From Pseudocercospora fijiensis CIRAD86 (Eukaryota; Ascomycota; Dothideomycetes; Mycosphaerellales; Mycosphaerellaceae), in assembly GCF_000340215.1 (NCBI RefSeq), contig NW_006921532.1, positions 339,844 through 403,843 on the forward strand: a DNA stretch of 64,000 bases, in the 5' to 3' direction. A model generated the notes under the pieces. It was given only the letters and a program-made list of their open reading frames with translations, had not been told where the DNA came from and did no database searches. A program made the translations under genes and the position numbers. This document shows, piece by piece, positions 21,303-33,300 of this stretch (position 1 is the first letter of the stretch; each line of letters opens with the position of its first letter).

Positions 21303-21681
21303 GTCGGGCGGCTGTGAGGTGGTGCTTGTGCGCTGTGTGGTCGATGGTCGGTATGGGGGAGAAGGTGTGAGTCTTGCGCGTATTGGCGTAGTCGATGCTC
21401 TCAGGCAGATGTGTTGATGCGTGTATGTTTGGTGACGGAGAAGGCAAGGCGATGCGATTGCACATGCGGCTCTGGCTGAGCAAGGTTCGTGTGGCCCTTG
21501 CAGAAGCTCCCGCGTGCTTGACGCAGGACTACCTACAACCTCAACTCTACATGACTTTACTTCCACCTCACTTCTTCTGACTACACGAATACGTTCGGCG
21601 ACACTCATTGAGCGACTGTTCAAGCATTTGCAAAGACTGGAGCAACCTCAACACTGACACTGTCCAAGCAACACCGCCGCT
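21303..21681. promoter_or_regulatory. Divergent promoter region RPN7 / ABD1
   Basis: 379 bases between divergent start codons. I looked for the Rpn4 motif GGTGGCAAA and did not find it. Confidence 0.5.
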
Positions 21682-23334
21682 ATGGGCTCCGACGAGACTC
21701 CAGTAGACAGCACCACCCGCAGAACAGCACCAAAGCGAAAGCGCGAAACAGCAGCTTCACGAGCTTCCAAAGCCAGTAGAAACGCTACACCGAATGCATA
21801 CTCACGTAGATCACCGCCTCGCGAAGAACTCGCCAGATCGAGAGATCCAGAAACTGAAGATGAAGCTGGTGCTTCTCCGCCAAGAAAGCTCAAGCGACCC
21901 GGTGCCGGTGCCAGGATTAATCTAGCAGCGCGGGAAGCTGCTGAGCGGGAACGGAGGCAGAGAGAAGAAGAGGAGAGGCGGAACATTCAAGGCAGATCAC
22001 GCAATGCTGCAGAAGTCATTGCAGAGCACTATAATGCAGTCCCAGAACGAGGCCGGGAATGGCGTGGTACAGACAGTAAGATCAAGGGCATGAGGAGTCT
22101 GAACAATTGGATCAAGTCAACGCTCATTCAGAAGTTCTCGAGACCTGAAATACCCGTTCGAGATATGAAAGTCTTGGACATGGCATGTGGGAAGGGTGGT
22201 GATCTGGGGAAGTGGGAGAAGGCACCACAAGTACCCATTCTCTACGTTGGCTGCGACATTGCTGCCATTTCCATCCAGCAAGCAAAGGAGCGATACTCTT
22301 CGAACAACAGTCGGAACCGCTATAGAGGACCGCGCATGGATGCCCAGTTCTTTGTACACGACACATTCGCCCACTCCTTCATCGATATACCTCTGATTAG
22401 GAACATTGGCTTCAATCCGAATGTTGGACCGGGCGGCATCATCCAGGGAGGTATGGCAACTGGTGGCTTCGATGTGGTCAGCATGATGTTTGCGTTGCAC
22501 TACTCCTTCGAGACAGAGGAGCTGGCACGAGGCATGTTGAAAAACGTGGCAGGAGCGCTGAAGAAGGGCGGAAGATTCATTGGCGTAATGCCGAACAGCG
22601 ATGTCATCACAGCGCAGGTCAAACGACTTCTCGCAGCAGAGAGCACAGGCAAGACGCCAAACGGCACATCGACGCCCGCTCAGCCGAATGGCGCAGTTAG
22701 TGCCAAGGTGGAGGACGACGATGAGTGGGACCCTGAGAAGCCAGCAGAGGGCAGTGAGGACGGCGAGTGGGATCCTGAGAAGCCCAGCGACCCTCAATCA
22801 GCAGTGACTAATGGTGCTGACGACGACGACGATGACTGGGATCCTGAGAAGCCATCAGAGCCAGCCCCAGCTTCAGCACCAGTGGAACAACAACCCGCTA
22901 CAAATGGTGAGGCACATTCCCCCGTCGATCCAGACCTTCCACCTCTGCAATGGGGAAATGACATCTACAATGTCAAATTTCCACGCCAGCAGCCACTCAC
23001 CAAGAAGCCACTACCTCGAGATGGCATCTTCCGACCGCCGTTTGGATGGAGATATCACTACCACCTAGAAGAAGCCGTCGACGCGCCTGAATATGTCGTC
23101 CCGTGGGAGGCTTTCCGTGCTCTGGCAGAGGACTATGGCCTAGAATTGATGTATCGGAAGGGCTTCAGAGAAGTCTTCGAGGACGAGTCGGAAGACCACG
23201 AGCTCGGTATGCTGGCCGAGAGGATGAAAGTGCTCGATCGTGATCGGAGCAAACCGAATGGCGGACTTCTGGTATCGCCCGAGGAAATGGACGCTGCGGC
23301 ATTCTACCATGCATTCTGCTTCTACAAGACTTGA
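21682..23334 (+). CDS. ABD1: mRNA cap guanine-N7 methyltransferase
   Basis: Single-exon gene of 550 residues. The enzyme methylates the guanosine of the nascent mRNA cap with S-adenosylmethionine in the nucleus. A basic, disordered N terminus of about 110 residues precedes the conserved start of the fold (VIAEHYNAVPERG, RSLNNWIKSTLI). The SAM-binding motif is VLDMACGKGGDLGKW, followed by YVGCDIA; FDVVSMMFALHYSFE and GGRFIGVMPNSD are typical of cap methyltransferases. An acidic insertion carries three WDPEKP repeats at residues 349, 363 and 386. The C-terminal half of the fold (PFGWRYHYHLEEAVD to AFYHAFCFYKT) is intact. Confidence 0.96.
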   Translation: MGSDETPVDSTTRRTAPKRKRETAASRASKASRNATPNAYSRRSPPREELARSRDPETEDEAGASPPRKLKRPGAGARINLAAREAAERERRQREEEERRNIQGRSRNAAEVIAEHYNAVPERGREWRGTDSKIKGMRSLNNWIKSTLIQKFSRPEIPVRDMKVLDMACGKGGDLGKWEKAPQVPILYVGCDIAAISIQQAKERYSSNNSRNRYRGPRMDAQFFVHDTFAHSFIDIPLIRNIGFNPNVGPGGIIQGGMATGGFDVVSMMFALHYSFETEELARGMLKNVAGALKKGGRFIGVMPNSDVITAQVKRLLAAESTGKTPNGTSTPAQPNGAVSAKVEDDDEWDPEKPAEGSEDGEWDPEKPSDPQSAVTNGADDDDDDWDPEKPSEPAPASAPVEQQPATNGEAHSPVDPDLPPLQWGNDIYNVKFPRQQPLTKKPLPRDGIFRPPFGWRYHYHLEEAVDAPEYVVPWEAFRALAEDYGLELMYRKGFREVFEDESEDHELGMLAERMKVLDRDRSKPNGGLLVSPEEMDAAAFYHAFCFYKT

Positions 23335-23869
23335 ATGGCATGGGTGATGCTGGATGGGCGAGACTTGAAGCTCATTTTAAACTTCTGATGCCAATTTCAA
23401 TGCCAAGCATCACGATCTAGCTCGAAAGCTTGTCTCCATCGATCCATGCTAGGCCTTCCAACCACCACGACGAAACGGTCGACCTCCTGCGACTACACAA
23501 CTTCTATGCTATGAAGAGTTGCTCCGAGCCACGTGTGAAGACGTGGTGGCACGCATGACAATATACATCCCGAGGTCAGCCCGCGGCCGGAACACGCTTT
23601 GAAACCAGGATGCTCGGAGGATACTTTCTGCTTCCCAAGAACCCGATAGGTGAAGATCTGATGTCGCAAACAAGTTGTCTTTGGTAAAACTTTGGCTCCT
23701 TCGCTTTCCTCCACGTATCTGGCGATCAGTGGGCCCAGTGGTGATTGGAGTCTGTTAAGCTTTTCGCTGCAGCTACTGACCTCTACCATTGTTGTAGCTG
23801 TAGCATACCATAGCCATGAAATAATCACACATGAAATAATCAGCATTGTCACAAATTCGTCTCCCCAGA
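23335..23869. other. Intergenic region
   Basis: No supported gene. A frame of 119 codons on the minus strand (23493-23852) shows no features. Confidence 0.4.
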
Positions 23870-25102
23870 ATGGCGCCAGACCCGCGTCCAGATTCTCTCC
23901 GCTCTACACTTCACGAGCCTCCCAATACAAGCAGCTGCAGCACAGAGAAGGAGGAAACATACTTCGCTGTCCGCCACCCATTAACACCAGATACGCTGGT
24001 CCCAGATGACAATCTCATCGTCTACACCTCAGCTCTCAGTCCTCCCATCTCAGAGGGCCTAGGAGCACGTAACGAGTTTGGAGAATTCGTCCCCATCCCA
24101 ACTCCGAAAGTCGTCACGCCAACCGAGATAGTCGCCATCGAAGAAAAAAGAAGCGCACGCACGCCACCACCATTACCACCGCCAGCTTTACCTCTGAATC
24201 TCAAAAACCATAAAATAGCGATCGCTTGTAATTGGATCCCGATCATTTTCTCGGGAGGATTTCTCCCGTAAGTCTTTTTTTTTCCCACCACATACATTGG
24301 CATCACATCACATACTCACTTCTCTAGACTCGTCTTCTACTTCCCCCTGCACTACACCACAACCCTCAACCTTCGCTACATCCTCACAATCCCTTTGGTC
24401 CTGACAGCAATCACAACCCTCTTCTCCCTCGCCTCGAGAATCTATAGTCTGGCGAAACCCGGATCGAAATGTCGCCCTCTTCATCCCAAAAATCATGATG
24501 AGATTAATACTACCAACTGGGACTTTTGGACCTTGGATTTCTTCACGTACAACTACCTCTTTGGATTTTTCCTCGTGACAATCCTCATCTCCATCGGAAT
24601 CGGGATTTCAGCGACGAAACTCCGAATCGTGGCTTTGCCGTTGAGTGTTTTGGTGTTGTATATCTGTGCGGAGATGGTGATGGCGGAAATCGGGATTTGG
24701 GCGAAGTGGAAGGCGCCGTTTTGGATTTCTTCGATTCCGAAAGGGGGCGTGTTGAGGCCTGCGGTGTTTGTGATTGTGGAGGATGTGGTGGCGGTGGAGG
24801 GGAAGGGGGGGAGGGAGTGGAGAGAGGTTTGGGGGAAGAGGTACGAGGCTGATGAGGAGATGAGGAGGTTTTTGGGGGAGATGGATTTTGTTTGGGGGGT
24901 GAGTGGGTTGGGTTTGGTGGGTGGGATTTGGGGGGTTGTGTTTGGAGTGAGCAATTCTGAGGTGGGGTTTGTGGTTGGGTGGATTGCGCCTTGGGTTTGG
25001 GCGGGAGGGTTGACGGGGTTGACGATTTGGAGGGCGAAGGGAATGTTGGGGAGGAGTAGAAGAAGGTATGGAAATGCAGTGGCATACGAAGAGACGGCTT
25101 GA
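23870..25102 (+). CDS. Six-helix membrane protein of unknown function
   Basis: Two exons: 23870-24267 and 24328-25102, 390 residues. The 60-bp intron (GTAAGT donor, TAG acceptor) falls inside the first membrane segment and splicing keeps it hydrophobic. A Pro-rich N-terminal domain of about 120 residues precedes about six hydrophobic helices (for example IACNWIPIIFSGGFLP, then FLVTILISIGIGI and LPLSVLVLYICAEMVM). I do not recognise a named family; the layout matches uncharacterised fungal integral membrane proteins. Third codon positions switch from C-rich to strongly G-rich at about 24620-24640, giving the 3' half an unusual G/T-rich coding strand. Confidence 0.75.
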
Positions 25103-25808
25103 AGTTGTCTTAGATGGGTATAGCAGGAGGGGGGAGTCAGGTCGTCTAAGCTGATGTACTACGTCCCGGACCAGGTCGAAGATGTTGATGAGATATACTT
25201 CACTATGCAGCCTGTGAGGTCGATTCGGTCAAGGGAGGGAAGTAGTACAAGTCTTCATCGCCGCCAAGCATATCGACCCGGGATATCGGAATGAGGGTTT
25301 GTTCTGCGCCACATCCGGTCCTTTCGGTGGTGGAGAAGAAGGCGGCGCTGGTGTGCTGTGCCACTCGGCGTCAACGGAATCCGAATGCGACTGCATCGTC
25401 GACGCACTAGAACTAGTACTCTGACATGCAGCGGAGGAGAAGGCGTTCCGTGGTGCGCACAAGCTTAGAAGGTCATGCTCGACTCAGGCTGCAGGTCGCA
25501 GCCCCACACAAGCCACACCACATGCTTAATCCGCACACTGCCCCATGCGCAATAGACTTCTCGCTGTCCGCGGCGCACGTCATCTCATCTCACTCACTAC
25601 TGAGCAGTTGCGCGCAGCTCCCGGCAGGTCCGTGGCGCTTTCACACGCACACGCGTATCACAGCAGTGCAGTGCGCGCTGCCTTGCGCATTCTTATACGC
25701 CTTCACGTCCGTGGCAGCACTCTTGATGAGTGAGTTCTGCCTTGCGTCGACGGATCTTGCCTCCTTGCTGCATCCATTCTTCTTCCCGATATTCTCAACA
25801 TCCACCCC
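25103..25808. other. Intergenic region / phospholipase B promoter
   Basis: No supported gene. An open frame at 25426-25812 runs across the phospholipase start and is not called. Confidence 0.4.
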
Positions 25809-27915
25809 ATGAAACAATTCCGTTGGATAGCAGCTTCGGCTGCCGCATTGCTGCCTTCAGTATCCGGTATGCCACTGCGAACAGGCGCGATACTTGCTGT
25901 TACGGTTGCTGACCTGCCCCAGGAACACCAGTGCAACTTTCGGAAAGGGAGGCGAGGGCCATCCTCGAACTCGCTGCCAGAGCCGCACCCGCGAACGACC
26001 CTCATGGCTACACCCCGCAGATCGTTGCTTGTCCTTCGGTGACTCCAACAATCAGAAGCGCGAGCGAGCTTTCACAGAACGAGAGGAATTGGACAGACCT
26101 GCGACGAAATGCCACCATAGAGCCAATGCGTGACTTCTTGAGTCGTATGAACATCACAGGCATTGACACGGACGCCTACATCGACGGTTTCGCAAATAAT
26201 GCTTCGTTACTGCCCAATATCGGCATTGCCATTTCAGGAGGAGGTTACAGAGCTATGTTGAATGGCGCCGGCGTGCTTCAGGCATTCGACAACAGAACAC
26301 CTAATGCTACTGCTACTGGCCAATTGGGGGGTTTGCTGCAAGCAGCTACATATCTGTCGGGTCTTTCCGGCGGTAGTTGGTTGGTGAGCACTCTGTACGG
26401 GAACAACTGGACGTCGGTCGCCGATATTATCGCCGCCGGCAACAGCTCAGGCCGTTCGGGAGTCTGGCGGCTTGCAAATACTATTTTCGAAGGCCCTCAA
26501 GGTGACGGACTTCATTTGCTTGACTCCATTGGTTATTACGCTACTTTGGGAGATGCGGTCCATGGGAAGGAGGCTGCTGGCTTCAACACCACCATTACCG
26601 ATTACTGGGGACGAGCGCTGTCCTACCAGATGATCAACGCTATGGATGGTGGGCCTGCGTACACCTTCTCTTCCATCGCAGAGCAAGAGTGGTTCCGGCG
26701 GGGCGACGCCCCGTTGCCACTCATCACCATCGATAGTCGCAAGCCGGGTGAGACACTCGTGTCCACCAATTCCACCGTCTTTACTGTGTCGCCCTGGGAG
26801 ATCGGCTCTGACGATCCAACCTTGTACGCCTTTGCACCTCTGCAGTACAGCGGTACAAACTTCTCGGCCGGCTCGCCAAAGAACGACGAGCGCTGCGTCG
26901 TTGGCTTCGACAACATTGGATACGTCTTCGGCACCAGCTCATCTCTCTTCAACGCCATCCTTACTACAGTCAATGGGACCAACACGACAGGCTGGACTTC
27001 GTCTGTTCTGCAAGGTGCCATTACCTCGATTCTGTCTGCCATCGGTAAGGATGAGGAGGACATTGCTTCGTGGCCAAATCCATTTGTCGACTACGACAAG
27101 GACACCAACTTCAACAACAACGAAATCGACCTCCACCTCGTGGACGGTGGCGAAGACGGACAGAATATTCCTCTGCACCCTCTGATCCAGCCAAACCGCA
27201 ACGTCGACGTGATTTTTGCAGTAGACTCATCGGCCGACACCAACGATAGTTTCCCTACTACCGATTCTGCCCCAGGTTGGCCAGATGGAATCTCCATCAT
27301 CACCACATATCAACGATCACTCTCGGACATTGGAAACGGCACTGCCTTCCCAAAAATCCCAAGCTTGAATACATTCATGAATCTTGGCCTGAACACCAAA
27401 CCTGTCTTCTTTGGATGCGATGCTTCTCAGCTGGCTGGACCAGCGCCTCTGGTCGTCTACATGCCGAGTATGTTTTGCCAGCTCCTATATGTCACCACGA
27501 TATGATACTGACCCTCTTCGCAGACGCGCCCTACGTCTACACCTCTAACACCAGCACTTTCCAAATGGAATATAACGATACTGAGCGAAACGCCATCGTC
27601 TTGAACGGTCACAACATGGCCACACTCGGCAATGGCACCGTCGACGGTCAATGGCCACAATGCGTAGGCTGTGCTGTCTTGAGCCGTAGCTTGAACAGGA
27701 CTAAGACGAAAGTGCCGGATGTCTGCACCCAATGCTTTGTCAGGTACTGCTGGAACGGAACCGAGGACGACAGCACTCCAGGCAGATACAACCCTGCATT
27801 CAAGCTTCCAGCGGACAGTGTGATCAAGGTGACGAGCGGTGCAGGCACCGTTGCAGGTTCATCAACATCTTTTGCAATCTCCATTGCCATCATGGCTGGG
27901 ATCTCACTCCTATGA
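25809..27915 (+). CDS. Phospholipase B / lysophospholipase, secreted, likely GPI-anchored
   Basis: Three exons: 25809-25866, 25923-27467 and 27524-27915, 664 residues. It hydrolyses acyl chains of (lyso)phospholipids at the cell surface. Exon 1 encodes a signal peptide (MKQFRWIAASAAALLPSVSG) that is only seen after removing the 56-bp first intron. The catalytic serine is S168 in GLSGGSW, the oxyanion region is SGGGYRAML and the catalytic Asp is D427 in VDGGEDGQN. The second intron (56 bp) lies in the conserved LPNAPYVY-like segment. There are many N-glycosylation sequons and paired Cys near the end. The C terminus SFAISIAIMAGISLL is hydrophobic after a small-residue stretch, as in GPI signals. 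Confidence 0.94.
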
Positions 27916-28103
27916 TGACACGAACCAGTTCGAGGAGAAATTTTGTGTTTTGTTTTAGGATAGATACCATCATGACCTGATTTGCATTAGCGGGCACCTG
28001 AAGGCATATCACTATCACCAGCAGGGATGACATTGAAATAAAGAAAAAGGTGAAGAAAAACCAAAAAAAAAATGAAATTTCTAATCAATCACACATCCAT
28101 TTC

Positions 28104-29031
28104 CTATCCAGAACTCTCCATGGCCCAGCGAATATTCCTCTCCCTATACGTCGCAGTCCACGCCTCTATCCCTCTCGCCTCCTCCTCGGAAGAAACCCCC
28201 CTCTCCGGCGCCGAATGATAAATCAACTCCTCAAGATTCCCCACCACCACCTCCCCATTCCTCCCCCCTTTCACCCACCCCTCCCTCCCCACATGCTCGC
28301 TCTCCAAATCCGCCAGTTCCGAAAAACACCGCATAATCGTAGACATAGGCGTGATCTGATCGGCAGAGAACTTCTCCATTAACCCCGGAGGCGCCAAGCC
28401 CGTCGCCACCATGGCGGGACATACGGCGTTGATTGTGATGTTCCTCGGTGCGGATTGCGGGGCGAGAGCGCGGACGAGGGCGATCAGGGCGGTTTTGCTC
28501 GCGGTGTATTGCGGGACGACGGAGAGGGGGTAGATTGCTGCTCCGGAGGATGTGATGACGATTTTCCCGCCGGGAACGGGTTTGGAGGCGGATGGTAAAG
28601 AGAGGTAGTGGGCGGAGAGTTTGATGCCGTAGTATGCGCCGGAGAGGTTGGTGGTGAAGGTGGCCATGTTGGGGATTTTGGGGGGCTCCAGAAGCGAGAT
28701 GGAGTTGAAGATGTCGTCGCGGTCGTCGATGCCGGCGTTGAGGGCGGTGAAGTCCAGGCGGTTGTGCCAGGCGTGGGCGCGCGAGAAGAGGGTGGATTGT
28801 TGGGGCCAGGAGGAGACGTCGGTTTGGATGAAGAGGGTGTTGTTGTTGTTGTTGGGGAGGGGTTCTTTGGGGGGGTTGATGTCGGCCATTACTACTTTCC
28901 AGTTGCGGTCCAGGAGGTATTTGGTTAGGGCTAGGCCTATGCCGCTGCTTGCTGGGGGGGTGTGTGAGTTGTTGGAGCTTTGCGAGATAGAAGTACTTAC
29001 CGCCGGTGACGATTGCGACTGGGGATGACAT
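28104..29031 (-). CDS. Short-chain dehydrogenase/reductase (SDR)
   Basis: Two exons on the minus strand: 29031-29001 (31 bases) and 28951-28104, 292 residues. The 49-bp intron (GTAAGT donor, CAG acceptor after a C run) falls inside the cofactor motif; only splicing gives TGASSGIG at residues 9-16. Further SDR marks are the NAG motif in the fourth strand, the catalytic Ser in VITSSGAA and Y159-x3-K163 in YTASK. It probably uses NAD(H) or NADP(H); the substrate cannot be told, though the classical layout is like 15-hydroxyprostaglandin dehydrogenase-type fungal SDRs. The coding strand is C-rich in the 5' half and switches to G-rich after about 28430. Confidence 0.9.
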
Positions 29032-30138
29032 GGTTGATTTTTATGCCTGCCTGCCTGCTTAAGTAGAAGTATCGGCTTGATTCCTTCGACGGGTCTTGCT
29101 AGATTACGAGCAGCATCACTTCTTATATATATCTCACTACTACACTTTGGAGAGAGCGGAGAAGAGCTGGCGACATCTGCCGGCATTCTGGTCAGCGGAG
29201 TGGTCCCGCTCCTGTTGGCCGACATGTCGTGGTGGAGAAGCTCAGGACTCATGGGTATGTCATGATAAAATGGACGCTGTGCCTTCACGAGACGTTGATG
29301 CCATCGAGAAGGGCGTCGGGGCCATGATAACACCTTGGCCGCTCGAGGAGCTTCATGTGGTAGATAGAATAGCCGATGCAGTAGCTCGACACGCCAGGCA
29401 CCCCAACATGCTGCCTGCTCTGTCTTCACAATGTGTTCCCCGTCTGGACTAGAATAGGTCATGGGCAATGGCACGAGTCTGCTGGTGCTGGGGTTGCTGC
29501 TGTTCTTGACTTCTTCTGTTGCTGCTGGTGTTGTCGCTGAAATGCTGAGGGAAAACTTTGATGAAGGCTGAACGGCGATGACCTTGGCGCAACCAAGCTC
29601 AGACACATTTTGAAGAGCCATAACATCGACCACGCATCAACGACTTCGGGCCAACAATACTACCAGAACTACTACTGTCTCGCGTTCGGTCACGACACTA
29701 CCACTACCACTACCACGAAGCGGAAGCGGCTGCGGCTGAGTCGCGTGGCTATACAATGGACTTGGTCGCGTCACGGCGGCTGATGTCTCACTTCTCCGCA
29801 TCCTCTAGATCCTATTATCGTAGGTGTAACTTGACTTTCTCGCCCGCAGCTATAGGGAAACGCACAAGCGCTTTACGCGATGCATAGCTAGAGCTATGCG
29901 ACATCAAACTATGGCAAGCACCTGCCGCGTCCAGGTGGTTATGTCGACCGTCAATCAATCCTCCTTCCATCAAGCGGTCACGACTACAGAACTCTGTCCC
30001 TTTCATCATCATGAATGGGTGCTGTGGACGACACGAAGATTTGTCGGTATGCCGTCAAAGGTCTGACTGCCTCCGACATGGCGCGCTTGGGACTACACCG
30101 ATGTTGTCGTCTTTCGCTTCTGCCACTAACCAAGCGTG
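29032..30138. other. Intergenic region up to the copia insertion
   Basis: Genic composition without RIP. A 200-codon frame continuous with the SDR frame (to 29633) is open but lacks the SDR intron logic and any conserved feature. An ATG at 30011 opens a short frame interrupted by the retrotransposon. Confidence 0.4.
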
Positions 30139-30143
30139 TACTA
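30139..30143. repeat. Left 5-bp target duplication of the copia element
   Basis: TACTA here, CACCA at 36951-36955. Both differences are C-to-T in CpA context, so this is the same site after RIP. Confidence 0.75.
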
Positions 30144-30325
30144 TGTTGTGAATCGTGCTAAGGATGCAACTAATTATCGGATTAACAACTATGTAACTGT
30201 ATAAAGAAGAATTAGGAGCCTGCTATAGAAACTGCAGTTAATATACCTATTGTATATCCTTCCTCTTAGTATAGGTTAGCTAATAGTATTAGCTGACTAG
30301 CATATTACCTAACTAAACTATAATA
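30144..30325 (-). repeat. 3' LTR of the copia element (182 bp)
   Basis: Starts TGTTGTGAATCG and ends with the RIP-altered CTATAATA; the other LTR ends CCACAACA. The outer edge is unmutated and the inner edge is mutated. Confidence 0.9.
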
Positions 30326-30337
30326 CTCCCCCTTAGG

Positions 30338-33300
30338 TAGAGATAATGTACTATTTAGATTAGACACTTCAAATTTGGGCTTAGAGCTTTACTTTATCTT
30401 CTAACTGCCTTCAGATGTTAGACTATATCTGCTTTATATATAGCTTTATATACTATACTACTTATACGTACTTATATTACGTTGTTTGCTAATTGGTTTA
30501 CTTTAGAGTAATGTCCTTAGTCGTAATTGTAGGGTTAGTAGGCGCCTATAAAAGACACTTAAACTTAACTAGACAACTTGAACTTTTATAATCTACTCTT
30601 TAGCAATCCCCTAAGCACTAGTAGCCTCTACTAGATTTTAAATTCTTACTAAGACCTTTTAAGTCTAATAGCTAGCTGAGACTTTATTATAGCGATAATT
30701 CTTTACCCTAGCCTAGAGAGTATAGCGAGTAGTATAGGTAGTAGTAGTAGCGGCGGCGGTAGTAATAATCTAAACAAGAATCGGCACCCTTCGCGTTATA
30801 ATAAGCTCTAGCTTATAGAGACTAGTAAGTATTGCTATTAGAGTTTCCCCTTTTCTAACAATTTGCTAACTAGGCGTAGTCCTTAAGGAAGTTTAGTTAA
30901 CTATCGCGATTCTCTAGAGAATCATCTAGTACTTAACTAATATTAGTCCGGAGTAGACTCCGCCTTAGCTACGCAACGTTGATATTAGGCATTTTATTAC
31001 GAGCTAGGATAATGCTCGGCTGTTTCTAAGTATGCCTCCGCGTCTACGTAAGGCGGCTAAGGCATTCAATTTAGGCTTAAAATCGAATGTTAACTACTTG
31101 CCTACCGCGCTTATATATACGGCTACTACTAGACGCGTATATACTAGTAACAGCTAGTGCGGTCCTTACAAGCAGTTAAAGGGTCCGTACTTAGAGTATG
31201 TAACTCTAAGTTATCGAATTAACGGTTAGGATATCGCTTTCCTAAAGGGCGCTTGCACTAACTGTACTAGCCTAAATTATTATAGTTAATGCGAGTTCTC
31301 TAGTAAGTTGAATTTGGTCTTATACATTTTTTTAAAGCAAAAACACTAATTCTTTTATTAGGTTACGTCTCTCGGCTACGCTCTAATACGAATCGTTAGA
31401 CGCCTATAGCGCCTCTACCGCCTCGTAATCCGGGGAGTAGAGTAGGCACTAATTAGCGTCGTCTATACGTACTAGTCCCGTCTAGCATCGATTAGAGTAC
31501 TCCTTAGGGCGCCTAGGCAGTAGCAAATTTGCTACTATAGCAGGCAAATGCTTATACCTAGGCTGCTACTTAGGGACGTAGTCGTAGTCTAGGTTCTAGG
31601 TTGTCTACTAGTCCTAGCTCGACTCGTAATTCTAGTAGTCCTTAGAGGGGTTTCTCTAATTACGAAGACAGTAATACTGAGATAGGTAGCTAATTAGGGA
31701 GATTCGGTTTTTTTTTTTTTAGTAGATAGAGAGCTATAATATATGTTTTCGATTTTGAAATAGGCTAGGCAGTCTGGATTAGTGAAAGCCTTATAGTATT
31801 AGAGAGTTTCTAACTCTTAAGGGCTAGGGTATTTCTTCCTACTTAGTCTTAATGTTATTATAAAAGAAATTTTGCAGCTCAGACTGTATAGTGTAGCTAG
31901 GCTGTTTCTAGAAATTAGAATGAAATTCAATAAGTGTATAAAGCTTGTTTTCTAATCCTATAAATAAGATTTTTCTTTCTAAAGGAGTGACTTAGGAGTT
32001 TGTCCTAGAGACGCTGTATTATTAGAGAATTTTGTTTAGAGATTTGGGCTTAGTAAAACAGTCCGCTAGCTGTTTGTTAGTAGTGACGAATTCGATACTA
32101 ATCTTTCCCTAGGCATACTATTCTCTATAGTAGTAGTTCCTAAGGGAAACGTACCTCGACCTCTTAGAATTTATATAGTCCTTAACAAGGGAAATAGCTA
32201 ACTAGTTGTCTACCTAGACGTAAATCCTATTAACTTCTTCCCTAGTAAGTAGTTAAAGCTCAGTTATCAAATTTCGGAGCTAGCAGATTTCTCTATATAC
32301 TTCTATTAGAGCAATATACTCTGCTTTAGTGCTAGAGAGCACGACTTCCTTCTAGAGCTATAATCTCTATATAATTGGAGTGTTATTAAGAAGTATAAGG
32401 GCGCCTAATGTTAATCTTAATAATAAAGGGTTACTAGCAAAGTCTACGTTAGAGTATACCTAAAATTCCAAAGTTTTCTTCTTTCTAAAGACAAGTCCTT
32501 TGTCAACTATGCTAGCAATATACCTCTAGAGATGTTTAGCAGCTATAACATGCTTAGGTCCGGGATTCTAAAGGAACCTAGCAAGGTAGTTGACGGTATA
32601 GCTAATGTCTAGTCTAGTCTAGTTAGCTAGAAACTGCATTTCACCAATTATAGTGTTAAATAGCTAGTAGTCCTAACGGTTATAGGGGGTTGTAAGAGGC
32701 TCGTAAAGCTTCTTAAGTAGATGCTTTATTAGCTTGTACTAGTCTAAGCTATGCTTCTAAAGCTTCTCTTTAGTATAGTGTATCTAGGAGACAGTAAGGT
32801 TTCCCTCCTTATCTTCCTTTAGATAAAGGCCTAGAAACAGGTTAGACGTAACAATCTTGATTATATACTTCTTACGAAGACCTTTAATTAGAGCATCGAT
32901 CTTTGCCTTAGAGGTTCTAAAGATTTAGAAGTTATCTATATAAAGGAGGATAAGAATACTATTACCTTACTATAGGTAATAGTCACTCTTTATCCTACTT
33001 AGGCCAAGTTAACGAAGAGTGTCTAAAGCATTATAGTGCTAGAGATTAGCAGCCTACTTAAGGCTATACAATCCTTTTCTAACACGGATAATATACTTTA
33101 GAGGGTGCTTCTTAAATAGGTGCGCGCCTTCTAGGGGTCTAATGAAAATCTCTTTGTCTAGAGGGGGATTTAAGAAAGCAGTCTCGATATCAACCTGTCT
33201 TCGCTTCTAGTTTTTGTTTACTAAAAGCCTAAGGATAAGTCTAGCAGTAGCTGCTCTTAGTATAGGAGTATAGGTGTTAATATAGTTAAGACCTTGCTTC

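Noticed and set aside
21303..21623. 107-codon N-terminal extension of Rpn7
   Set aside because: The conserved N terminus starts at the ATG at 21302; the upstream part is low complexity and lies in the promoter shared with ABD1.
29034..29633. 200-codon open extension upstream of the SDR, in frame with its second exon
   Set aside because: It replaces the cofactor motif TGASSGIG by non-homologous residues; the spliced start at 29031 restores the motif exactly.
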